Source of the DNA: Sipunculus nudus | Taxonomy: Eukaryota; Annelida; Sipuncula; Golfingiida; Sipunculidae | Assembly: GCA_026874595.1 (NCBI GenBank) | Contig: CM049307.1 | Coordinates: forward strand, 78,160,643-78,224,642 | Length of the DNA: 64,000 nucleotides | Direction: 5' to 3' | Part shown: piece after piece, positions 10,401-22,400 of the stretch | Layout of the letters: each line of letters begins with the position of its first letter | Position numbering within the stretch: the first letter of the stretch is position 1 | Program-made: the position numbers and the translations under genes | Notes under the pieces: model-generated | Database searches by the model: none | Told to the model about the DNA's origin: nothing | The model's input: only the letters and a program-made list of their open reading frames with translations

Positions 10401-11570
10401 AACGCAAGTCCTAAATTAATTGAGTTGTGTTCAAAGTCCTCCTTGAACATTTATATTTGAGTTGCCTTGGCGGTTTGTACTATTAACTTGACAGCCGAGA
10501 ATAGAATTGTAAATTCACTGAAGGGGTGATATGATGAACATAATTACAATGTAGCGTTAAGTTCTTGGTATGAACGGTTTTGTACCTTATGAAAATTCAA
10601 AATGTACGCCCCATAGAATCAGAGGCGATTATTTGAAGAGTATGGATAAACTTGATAAGGAACTAAATTATTAGATTTATTAATTATTGTTTGGTTTAGT
10701 TCCAGTGATTATAAAACGCCCAGGGGTGTGACCATTGAAAAGCTGCTCGAAACGTAATTCTGCCCTCTGTTTTTAAGCGCGATGAAATGCCAGCGTTTAT
10801 TGAAAGCCGGCCTTAAGACTTATTTCAGGTTTGCCTCTACAATGCTTTCCAATACTCTCACGCTGAGTTTCGCGCACTAAAAAAAAGCTCCTTTGGGGAA
10901 TTTATCTGTTTGAGCCATCAATAGTGGTGATTTCACATCCACGGCACGCATGTGCGTAAGCGACCGGGCCTGGTTCACACCAAGATATAAAACGAAGCGT
11001 ATTAAACGTAATGTAAGTGTATGTGTAGGCTCCAGTATGTTATAAAATGTTAAATATAAAAATAAAAAGCTGATATTATTTCAGTTTCGGAATTATATAA
11101 ATATATTTAAAATGCATATATCGACTTTTTTTTATAGAAGCTAACATCCAAATATGATGAGGGAAAAACTGTATCTGGAAAAAGATGCTGTCATTCATAG
11201 TCTTTGAAATAAGAAACAACAATACACGATGTACAATAACTGTTCCTCAGCATCTCTCTTTTTATGTACACATCATTAAAGAACTGTGTATTTTTTATGT
11301 CGTCAACCTGACGTGCATCCTTGAGGCGGTAACCGAAACGCTCCAGTACAGACCATACACCGCAATCAGCAATTATACTGCATTCATCACAAATGGCATG
11401 GGTAGTTGTCTGGTATTTATACCAACTCAGACTAATCCTTGATCAAAGTGGCTCATAGGATAAAAATAACTTCATGCACAGAGCAAACAGAGTGAACACT
11501 GTTGACGTGTAGACGGACGTGTCGTAGTTCCATCCTTGCAGGTAGGTCGTTGTAGAGCGATTGTGTTATT
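10401..11570. other. Intergenic DNA without supported genes
   Basis: AT-rich unique-looking DNA. A frame at 11185-11442 has no recognisable motif and is not called. Confidence 0.4.
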
Positions 11571-11762
11571 TTTCTGAGTAGCTGCCATAATGATTTCCCG
11601 TCGATACCTCTGAGTAGCTGCCATGCCCTTGATCCCTCTGAGTAGCTGCCTTTTCCCACTGATCCCTCTGAGTAGCTGCCAATTACCCTCGATCCCTCTG
11701 AGTAGATGCCCTTGATCGTTGATCCCTCCGAGTAGCTGTCACTTACCATTTATCCCTCTGAG
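11571..11762. repeat. Minisatellite, about 33-bp unit, six copies
   Basis: Repeated CCTCTGAGTAGCTGCC cores, each followed by a variable spacer and GATC. Antisense reading gives a periodic Tyr-Ser-Glu-Gly-Ser peptide, an artefact of the period. Confidence 0.9.
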
Positions 11763-12182
11763 ATATTTTCCGCCCCCCTCCCCTATAATCAGAACATCGC
11801 CGAGCTCCATCATGACGCCGTTGCCCTTAAAAGGAAGACCGCTTGACCCTAATAAATGTTTTTGACATTTTGTCAAAAGTGAAATGTAAATTATATTTAA
11901 GTAAGCTGCCCAAGTTTATATATAATAATTATCATGTCTTATTAATTAGTGTCTTAAGTTGTTCAGTATTTCCTGAAGAATATAGGCAGGGGTTACATAT
12001 TTACTGTTTTACTTTTCATCAGTATGTATCAATAATGTAGTATTTTGAGACATGTTATATTCACTGTATTACTATGAACTGTGTATGTATAATTATATGC
12101 TCGCAGGAACTCAGTTTGCACTTAAAATGAGCAATTTTTTTTGGAAATTACTCTCGGTCTGTGCAATGTATGCACCCTTGTA

Positions 12183-12808
12183 TTTTGACTGTGCACTAAA
12201 TGCTATGGGTATTGCATGACCTAGGATTCCGAAACACACACATTATGCATATTTAATCCCGACGGAATAATATGTGATGCGTAGCAGGCATAATGTTTCA
12301 TTCACATCGTGTATTCAAGTGTCAGCATTTAAGTATTCCGTATACATGAGGTGCTGACACGGCCCAATCATGACCATCGTTCTTATATATAATATTATTA
12401 TATTATATTATAATTTATTCTTAAAACATCCTAACCTTACAATACACTAAATCAATACAATTTACAGTGTAACGACAGTATAACAGTAAATCAATACAAT
12501 TACACAGTATAACAAATAAAGTGTACAGTACCAGAGTATCCAGATGCTAGGCTTTTCTGGAAACCACCACTGTCACAGCTCAACAAGTCCATTAAAACAT
12601 ATAATCAAGCATTTGACTGTACACTAAATGCTATGGGTAATGCATGACTAGGAATCCGAAACACACACATTATGCATATTTAATCCCGACGGAATAACAT
12701 ATGATGCGTAGCAGGCATAATGTTTCACCACACCGTGTATTCAAGTGTCAGCATTTAAGTATTCCGTATACATGAGGTGCTGACACGGCCCAATCATGAC
12801 CATCGTTC
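12183..12808 (+). repeat. Direct duplication of about 200 bp flanking an LTR fragment
   Basis: 12183-12382 and 12612-12808 are near-identical copies (both contain TGCTATGGGTA and GTATTCCGTATACATGAGG and end in CATGACCATCGTTC). Between them lies an LTR-derived fragment. A target-site duplication this long does not fit normal LTR insertion, so unequal exchange or segmental duplication is more likely. Confidence 0.85.
12408..12607. mobile_element. Internal fragment of the solo-LTR family
   Basis: It closely matches 13163-13362 inside the solo LTR (shared AATTTATTCTTAAAAC and AACAAATAAAGTGTACAGTA) and lies between the two 200-bp direct repeats. Both LTR ends are missing. Confidence 0.8.
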
Positions 12809-13013
12809 ATACCTTTCATTGTTTGAATTTTTCATGAATTAAGTTCATGGTTGGATATTTTTTTGAACCAGCATTGACAGCTCTGCCGAATTAACGATAG
12901 ACGTGAGTCATTTGTTAACTGGGATCTATGGCATATATAACATCTCTTTACACGTTCCCACTTAATTACCACCTGACGAAGAAGCCCGTGTGCTTCGAAT
13001 TAAGCTCGTGTGT

Positions 13014-13888
13014 TGTTACGGAACCTAATATCAACAGATCACATATGCGTGACGAAAATAAACTTTGTCATGGAGAAAAAAAACATCAGATTCTGTAACA
13101 CTTGGCAGCGGTAAATGTCTAGGGGAATGAATAAAGAAGCCAGTGTTTTTTTGTTTACAAATAATTATAATTTATTCTTAAAACAATCCTTACCTTACAA
13201 TACACTAAATCAATACAATTATACTGTAACGACAATATAACAGTAAAACAATACAATTACACAGTATAACAAATAAAGTGTACAGTATCAGAGTATCCAG
13301 ATGTTAGGCTTTTCTGGATACCACCACTGTCACAGCTCAACAAGTCCATTAAAACATATAATCCAGATGAACAGTTCACATAAATCTTCTCAGAGAATAA
13401 TAGTCCAATTCAATCCCGAAATCAATCTGTTGTAATCCAAAAGTGAAGTTCTGATAATAGTCCCAAAGGCAAACTGAAGACTGAATAAGATCTGCTACAC
13501 AGTTTGAAGAATATCTATAAGTGCTACAATTATCGGAAAAGTCCACAATCTGACTCACACTCTTCCGTGTCAGATGGAATTTTTCTCTCTCTTCTCTACT
13601 GGCTCCAAAAACAGCCCCTATTTATAACATTTTCATCTAACTTTTTATTCTAGAAATGATAAACTCCATAGAACAATACACACGTTACAGGAACAGACTT
13701 GAAAAATCTAGAACAAAGAACCCTGTGTTTCTACACTTCAGACCCCGCACGTGGGCCGGGCCAACTCGCACGTCTCCCATGGCAACGAACGATCCTTGCG
13801 CTACACGAATCACTCCTGTGCACAATAAACTTGGGCCTGCCTAACACGTATCAGAATGTCAACAGCGCACAATAAAAGATACGCCTGT

Positions 13889-13892
<4 letters not shown>
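13014..13892 (-). mobile_element. Solo LTR related to the Gypsy element at 31.7-38.0 kb
   Basis: It starts TGTTACGGAACCTAAT and ends CCTGTAACA, matching the 31684-32453 LTR at both ends and in several internal blocks (CACACTCTTCCGTGTC, CACGTGGGCCG). About 879 bp versus 770 bp, so a longer subfamily. Read on the minus strand, the orientation of the full element, it has a TATA-like TATAAATA and an AATAAA. No internal region is present, so it probably arose by LTR-LTR recombination. A (TA)n run starts at its right end and hides any target duplication. Confidence 0.8.

Positions 13893-13950
<58 letters not shown>
13893..13950. repeat. (TA)n microsatellite
   Basis: Pure TA run abutting the solo LTR end. 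Confidence 0.95.
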
Positions 13951-13952
<2 letters not shown>

Positions 13953-14129
13953 TCCTCAGCAGGTTCCAGTGCTTGCACACTGTTAGAGAAAAAGGGTATT
14001 TTAATAGGTATGAAAAGTGTTTTTTAAGTGTCCATATACCAATACCCTTTTTAAGGCATTTTGAAATCCCCTTATAAAATACCTTATTATTTATTAAAAA
14101 TAAAATACAGATTCATATCTGTAAATTCA

Positions 14130-14400
14130 GCAATTATCAGAATAGGTCACAAAAACTGACGAGAAAGTCACACTCTCAGTGCCCTCTGATATTTTCCTCT
14201 TTTCCTGCTCCAAACACAACCCCTATATATAGCTTTTTCACCCGAAGACCAGAAACTTCCATTTCGGAACCTTCTAGACTACACCGAAATTTTAGAACAC
14301 AACGAACGCGCTGTGTGTTTACTCACTGCGAGCAAAACAAGAGTTCAACAAATGTCCTCACAACCGGTAACCTGTAGTACCCCCGCCGTCATCAACGTCA
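14130..14400 (-). mobile_element. Diverged LTR remnant of the same broad family
   Basis: Blocks in the same order as in the solo LTR: CAATTATCAGAATAGGTC, CACACTCTCAGTG, CTCCAAACACAACCCC before a TATATATAG box, then a degraded end next to GTACCCCCGCCG, which could be a polypurine tract on the other strand. Boundaries unclear. Confidence 0.4.
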
Positions 14401-14802
14401 CTACAGAACCACATAACAGTATATGTATCAGTCAACAACGAACATGTCACATATTCTTTCCCGTATAAATCGTAATTTTTGGATGCCAAGTGAGAAGTTT
14501 ATATGTTTTTATGATATATGATAAGTTGTTTTTGGATATTTGATACGTGTAAATGTTATGATATTAATCCATCCATAGACAGCAAATTTTGCCGCTGTAT
14601 ACATTAAGCTTGTGTGTACTGGTATTTAAGAAAATATAATCATTATATAACAACCTTCAAACTGAAAACAATATTGTCAGACGAGCTGAAGAAATAAATG
14701 ATAAGGAGCAGATGATTAATAAGTGAACTCATTATGGGCCATGTTTGCTGAGAAAATGGCGTTGGGAACGCCCCTTCCAGAAAGCAATTAAAGAATCCCG
14801 GT

Positions 14803-14848
<46 letters not shown>

Positions 14849-14966
14849 CGTGCGCTGCCTCCTATGTGTAAGGTCGCCTGATAATATTTTGATCTCTCCT
14901 TGTACAACTTTCATACAAAATGATTTATTTAATGACTATAATTACACTATATCATTCATATATGAT

Positions 14967-14997
<31 letters not shown>

Positions 14998-15094
14998 TTT
15001 ATTCTGCTTTTAGTCAGATGGGTTGGCTTTGAGCAGACGACATTTTATGACAACACAGGATCATTGAAACAGACGACATATTACGACAATCGTC
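14401..15094. other. Upstream region of the receptor gene, with two (TA)n runs
   Basis: (TA)n runs at 14803-14841 and 14967-14995 flank AT-rich DNA. The receptor's putative 5' UTR and promoter should lie here, but I see no clear TATA/initiator pair distinct from the microsatellites. Confidence 0.4.
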
Positions 15095-15170
15095 ATGGAA
15101 GGCAGGCGGGTAATCACATTGTGTCTCCTCATCTCCATGGTATTCGCTTGTTACGACAACGACGCTGAGT
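15095..15170 (+). CDS. Receptor exon 1 (putative): signal peptide
   Basis: ATG then 25 codons: basic MEGRR, a hydrophobic core (VITLCLLISMVFA) and a likely cleavage near Ala-Cys, then acidic residues. It ends at a GTATGT donor in phase 1, which fits the phase-1 acceptor of the exon at 20779 (joint codon Phe). Signal sequence, donor and phase all agree, but no transcript evidence is available and an alternative upstream exon set cannot be excluded. Confidence 0.6.
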
Positions 15171-16351
15171 GTATGTTTACACGTTTTATATTCTGCACCA
15201 GATCCAGATCCCAAAGTAAATTTCTAAATGAAGTTTTTCCATTTAAAACAGACCACTTGTTTTTCTTTTTTTTTTGTTATTTTATTTCCCATATAATAGT
15301 GGATAATCAAACATGTACACCCCACTAACAATTTTGCAACGTTTACGTCTGCGACTATATAGAAATCAGGATCCCGGCGCAGTATCCATCGAAGCTTAAT
15401 CTGCTGCTCTAGTTCCAGATATAATTTTACATATACAGGCTATATAAGATCCTTAATTCAACTATATAAATACCGTTTGTAAAGGAATCTTGATGGGCCA
15501 AAACAGGTTAGTTTAAAAGGTTCCATGCGGCAGTGTAGACTCCCACTTCAAACATTTTGATTTTGATTTTTACTTGAATTTTACTCATATTGAGCTCTAG
15601 GGAATCTGACATTCAAGGAAGTAAAATAATAAACATTTCATGAAAATTTCCATTGGCTATGTTTTGTCTTTACCTGACTTTATCAAACAAATTATGTTAT
15701 TATTATGATGTCCCCCGATTATCTGAAAATAAAAAGATGCAGAAAATTCGCTAGGTCGCACTCATTCCTGAAAAAAAAAGAGAAACATAACGTTTATTGC
15801 CTAACAAATAATTATACAGAGCAGCTATCTCAATACAACGATTTAAATTACTTAGTTAAGGAAAAAGATAATTGAATATACTATGACATCAACATAATCT
15901 TATATCCATTAACACTCACTTCAAACAAACACTTATTCATGAAGAAACATTCAAGATAATATGAGCAACATTACGAACAAAATTCACCAAAATGCAGTAC
16001 CACGAAATCTACATGGCAACTAATTTGATTTAGTAATTTAATTATGTAATGGTTTGGCCAGAAACACAAAGTTGAAAAATGATTAAGTTTATTACAGAAA
16101 CTGCGCCGTTGGCCAATTGCTGGTCAAGATCTGTGTGGATGTATTTTTTTCACATTTACCACACTGATTTGATTTTGTCCGTTTAACAAAATTCTCGCCC
16201 GACAGGGAAAGTGCCATCAACGGGCAGTCAGGATTTCACAAGCGAACAGAGGAGACATGCTACCCCGCAGCAAAGTGATTCCCAACCCTCCTGGTGCGGG
16301 GGGGGGGGGGGGTTGCAAATTATCCTGTTGACAATATATATATATATATGC

Positions 16352-16412
<61 letters not shown>

Positions 16413-19400
16413 GGAATTTATTGCAGTCGGATTCACGGTGGTTCGGATTTCTTTGGATTACTCTCACGATTCTGTGTTCGCTTCAGTTATGAGGAAGTTT
16501 ATATATACATCGTTTCCATCTGACGCAGGATTGATGTGTGCTCGCTTAAGCCCAAAACACACTAACGCGCGCGTCAAGCGTTACGCTCCCGAGGCAGCGG
16601 AAATCTTGCGCTTCTAAAGAAGCAACTGATTTTCACGCTGCCAGCTTTGACCGTTTATGATATATTTAGATGGCGGTTCGTTGTCCGCTGAAAAAACCTG
16701 CTAATGATGTGACAAGCAGCGAACCAGATGCCAATAAACAAACACTCGACAGGCATCCTGGCTCCGCCCATAGCTGCGTTTCAAGCGCCGCTTGATGAGA
16801 GTTTGCAGTCGAATTTTAATTGCTTCCTCTGTATTCTCGCATCATCGACCGAATCGATTATGACATTTTGACTGTTTTAGCGTAGCCATGTATCTGTTGT
16901 CTGCAGAACTGAAACCAGATAGCGAGGTGTGCACGCAGCCTTTGTTGTTACGTTTCGTTTGAATTACAACTCACCGACCGGCTCATCTGATTGGACAAAA
17001 ATACAGTGCTCTCCTCTGGTGTAGCAGTTCAAAAAACGGGGTCATAACAAACAGCGCTTACGATATAGGGACTAGGCCAAAAGTTAAAGCGCTGTGTAAA
17101 GAGCGTAGTCAAGCGTCAAATCCGGAAAAAGTCGCTACACTCTATTTATCATTGACAAAACAGTCTAAATCCTTTTTCCATAAGGCGAATTTTTACAGCG
17201 CGTATTTTTACCGCGGGTGTTTTTGCAGCACGTGTTTTAAAAGTCGCGCCGATAACCTATTTCCATGAGGCGTTTGTAAAAAAAAAAAAAAACACGCCTG
17301 GACACGCAGACTTCCAAAATATGGCGGATCCAGGAAGGCACCAACAAGACTTTCATGTTATTTTATGTATGGTATGTAGGCCTTAAAGTAGAACTAACGT
17401 ACAGATCATTCCCTTCACGTCCATAATCTTACTTATGTTACTGCAGATTTTTTTTTTTTTTGGTAGCTCGACGTCTTTGTATTCAGACTGAGACGAATCA
17501 TACGGACATGGCCGGTTCCTCACCAGTTCTGTCAGCTTTTCATACTGGTCAGTGCAGAAGTTCATGGCCACGTTGCTGAAGTTTCTCAAACGCGTGAGGG
17601 GATATTCTAAAATCCAGTGACGTCGGTAGGGGATTCCTTAGCAAACTCAATAAAAAAACTTATAAAAGCCGCGCAGTCACGCGTATAAAAATCGCTTCAC
17701 CTAGCGATTTTTTTTGTCTGCGCGTTGTCCGCTCGGCAAAAAGTCGCCCTATGGAAACGCCAGTACATTATGTAATTTGAGCGATTTTTTAAAACGCAGA
17801 CAAAAGCTGCGCGTACTACGCGCGTTAGCTGCCCCAAAAACTCGCCATGGAAAAGGGTATAATGCGCGCGTAAAGGGTCAAGCGTCAGCTATCGCTCCTG
17901 GGGCCATTTTTGTCGCGTGACGCGCGCTTTCCGTGTGGGGATTCCTGAAAATGACATTACTTAAGAGGGGGTTTCCCTCCCCAGCACTCGCATTCTATAT
18001 TAAACTGCGGATAAACTTTTGTTATCATTCATTGAAATATAATTATTGGTTCGTATCTGGATAGAAAACGTGCAACAAAGCAACACAAATATATAAATAT
18101 CGTAAAGAATAGTAACTGCATAGGTTCTGTCATATTAAGAACATGTTTTATCACAAACAGATACATATTTGTATACAATTAATTCAATGCTGATTATCAA
18201 ATTATTATTTTTACAAAGATTATTTTTACAAAAATACAATAGGTGTTTGGTTAATACATTCCAATCTGACGCGTGTCGTCCGCGTTGTAGCCGCATTAGT
18301 GTGTGGACTCGAACTGCGGAGGTGGTATTAATTTATGGACCCTTCGTCTCCTCCACTAATGGTCTATTTTTGTTCCATGTCTAATATTTCATTGAAAGAG
18401 GAAACAAAATGTGGTTGAAAGCATTGCGAGTGAAATGTTTTATAAACAACAAAATTCATCAAGGCTTGATGATAAATACTGACAAGATCCAAACAGTTCA
18501 TATGAATGGTTTCGAAGAAATACCTCCGTCAATAGCTGTTCATATTATAGGGTAATGTATGGAAATCTTGAATGACTCGGAATGAGAGTAACAGGGCATT
18601 CCCACTTCAACGAGTTGATCTCCCGATGCGTTACGAACAGATTACGAAATTCCACGCGATTCGGTCCTGATTACATGATAATGCAAAGGTTGAATCATAC
18701 ACGAAGCATTACCTAGCTATTACGAGTTCATCACAATAACTCTGCAGTTTGTGTCATAGGAGCCACTGGTTACTACGGATTACAAGGAACCACCGAGCTT
18801 CTGCTACGAACATCATAGGCATTCGAAACGAAGTATACCGAACACATGCGAGGGACGCATTAGTAAGCATCCTTGCGATTCGCTTATAGTAGAATATCAA
18901 AATATAATATACTCAGCGTGGGTGTGAATATCCTATGAGTGTGTGAATGTCGCATAATAACAGTGTATTTTTATCCGTTTTAAAATTTCCATACCAAGAG
19001 TGATTTATTAAACATGCTTCTATCTTCACCTTGAGCAGTGTGTTAATGGAAACATGTGAGCCTTTTAGAACTGTTTGTGTCTGGCTGTGTTCGTGGATTT
19101 ATCAGATATCAAAATTGTGTGAAACACAACCTATTTTGAACTGTATTTCAAATTTTTAATTTTCATACCAAGCGATACATTGCCCATATGCTTCCACATT
19201 TACATATTGTTTCTGGGACATTTAGATGCAGGTATGTGAGGCATTGTAAAACATATACCGAGTGTGCGAGTCTTGAATGATTGTGTGTGAATGCCCTAAG
19301 AGATGTGTGTGAGTGCTGTGTGCGGGGCCATGCGCACACAAGGATTGAAGGGGCCATATGCACGTAAATTTACATTGATTATTTTATATATATTATTAAT

Positions 19401-22400
19401 AATTATAAAGAATGAGAGCCTCTTTTAACAAATTATGTTATTATATTCATTCATTTTTAATGTTATGCATTTTTTGTGCAAAGAACCTGTTCAAAAGCTG
19501 GTTCAGGAGTGCCTACCTGCATATCAGTCATTTTTGTTTCGCAGGAGCTCTTGATAACTTTGAAACAGTAGAACCTGCCTGACGTCAGATAGATCAGTTG
19601 ATTGTTATAATAAATAAATTATGATGATAACATGGGTTCATTTACTGTCATTTGGGAGTGGGAACTGTGGATAATTGTATCGATGTAAAGCAAATTTTGT
19701 CATTATAGAGATGATATTCTTTGTTCAGCTGTGAACATATGAGGGCGCACATAAATATTCAATGAGTATACGGGTTTGTGTATCGAGCAATTACAGGGGA
19801 TGGGCTGGTTTATTATATGTTATTTTAGTGGTTAACATTCCATATAAAAATATCTGAATTTATAAACGCTACATTAAAAGTGTAATTTTTACCGGACTAA
19901 ACTATGTTAATCCATGTTAAGACTGCAGAATCACGCTGTCACCGGGTACTGTGTACCGGGTACCCACCAGCAATGAAAATTATACTCCTTACTGAATATT
20001 CCTGTGTCGCAAATGTAAAGTGTATGAAGATATTTTAGGTATTATTTGGTCTGAACTGCTCAGTTTTTAAACATTCGCACAAAAAAGCTTGGAGAAATTA
20101 AAGGGGAAAAAATGGCTTCGTTCATGAATATACTATGAGGAGTTTCCGTGTAGCGTGTAGGGGGTAATCATGAACGGATTCTCATAAATTTTCAGGGCAT
20201 TTCGGAAATGGGCATTTCGGATTGTGGATCAAGCATATTCTCCCAATTCAGGAGCTTTATCAAGTAATATTTACAAATGCATGAATGAACTTTGTAATCT
20301 AGGCAAAAAAATAAGTGAATGCAGAAAGGTCTAGCCTTATGCTCCGCGCAGTGTGGCCTGGCCATCTGTTCAGGTCACGGTCGAGCGCTCAGCACCTGCA
20401 AGTGACGTTTTCCAGTGGTTTTCTGCAATATGGCTTTTGCACACCAGTAATTTCAAATTATAGCACACCAGCAGAGTAACTGTAAGAGTTACATATGACC
20501 TACGACATTTAATAATTCGTCAAAAAGTTTTGAATCGACTCAAAGCTGAAATCGAGGTCTACGCACACTCACGCTATGCCCCCATTCGTGGAAGTGTTAT
20601 TATCATTGTGTTTCCTCAATTTTGACCCTGTTGCCCATTGGTTGGACCTGTGCCAGAAAAACCTAAAACAATTACCTCAATCTCTGTACAAATACATTAC
20701 ATTCTATTTATGCACATTCAGTCAAAAATCACTGAAATGAATGTCGTATGTTAATGAATTTTCTTTCATTTTTTACAGTTACCCCGAAGTTGAGAATTAA
20801 GCGCCAGATCGACCCTAAATCCAAGAGGAATTTCAAGTTCACCACAACGAGGGTATGACCGTTATCCTTCCCCCCCCCCAATATTACTTTAACATCAGAT
20901 GTTTTTTTACATGTCACAAACGCTATAATAATGCCACTGAGTTTTCACGTCTGTTACATTGAATATATGTATATATATATGTTTGTGTGTGTGTTTGTGT
21001 TTAAAATATATATTATAATTGTTGCGGCATCGTTGCCCCCATTGTGTTAAACATTTCACAAATGTTCGTTCATAGGATCCGCATTCCTCAGACGATCATT
21101 AAATGAAATGCGCATCCATTTATTAATACTCCAGATGGCTCTATCCAATTGTTAACAGGATGAACACCAGATGGCGCTATCCATTTGTTAACAGGATGAA
21201 CTCCAGATGCCGTTACCTATTTGTTAATAGGATGAACACCAGGTGGCGTTAATCATTTTTTAATACGATCGACACCAGGTGGTGTTATCCATTTGTTCAT
21301 ATGATGGAAACCGGGTGGCGTCAACTTCCGCACTGGGTCAAAGGTCTACTGAGCCTATGATAGGACCCACCAATTATATACGGACTTAAGCATGTTTGAC
21401 CTGATATTTGACCCAGTCAACTTCTCACTTGGGTGATCAGTAAACAGAAACAACATGTGACTCTCGATCCTTAGGGATTCATGTCTTATTTCAGCAGGCA
21501 ATAATGGTTAATCTCCTAATTTATGCAGGTAATCCTTTTGCATAATTTTGAAAAGACCACAACAAATGTTCCTGTACTATCATTTTTGTCTGCAACAATT
21601 CTGGCAGCAGTTGTATCACGTTAACTATTAATGGTAGCATGTACACAAGTTTTTGTTTATATTTACAACACCGCGTCACAGATATTATCCCCCAAACAGG
21701 TCTGCAGGTTTATCAATATAAAAAATATGTTTCACGGACAAATGCCGTTTTTTTGTTATAGTTGAAATGGATAATGTCGAAGCCCTTTATATTCACTATT
21801 TGTCTGAATTATTGTCATTTTCAATTGCGGGTCATATAGCTTGCTTCGACTGGATATCATACCCTGTGCACATTGACTGGCAGGAGATCTGTCCCCTTTA
21901 GAGACGAGATCTCGCTTGAGTAGAATGCGGGTGGCGTTGTCCATTTTATTAATAAAAGGAATTTAAATGAATTGTTAAAATAATGAATATTTATAAAGCT
22001 TTTGATATCTTTTATAGATTGATCATCTTCGTGAAGACTATTTATTTATAGAATGAAAAGCTATTTGCAGCAGATTTATTCTTTAATCAACACCAGAGAA
22101 CGTCGATAATGTAATTATAAGTCGTTTGTTAGAATGAACACAAAATGGAGTTTATGTTTTTTATGTGAAATGAACAACCGACCATGAAGATGTTCCGAAC
22201 TATTTAAACCGATCTATCCCACGAATGCTCCGTTAATTAAGATGCATCTCTCATAAGCAGTGCCTACCATTAACTATATTTTGTTTGTCTGTTTTCATTA
22301 GGCTGAACCTTACTTCATGACTAAATCACCTGCGCGGATTTACCGAGGAAAGGGAGTGCCACTTTCACAGTGCTATGGATTCATTCCCGATCTGATTCGG

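Larger units (their letters stand above)
15171..20778 (+). other. Receptor intron 1 (putative)
   Basis: 5.6 kb. Holds a (TA)n run at 16334-16409, foldback and Harbinger-like MITEs at 16548-18175, and from 18176 to 20778 AT-rich DNA with no supported gene. Confidence 0.5.

Noticed and set aside
11453-11749. Tyr-Ser-Glu-Gly-Ser repeat protein on the minus strand
   Set aside because: Derived from the 33-bp minisatellite; no start context or splice support.
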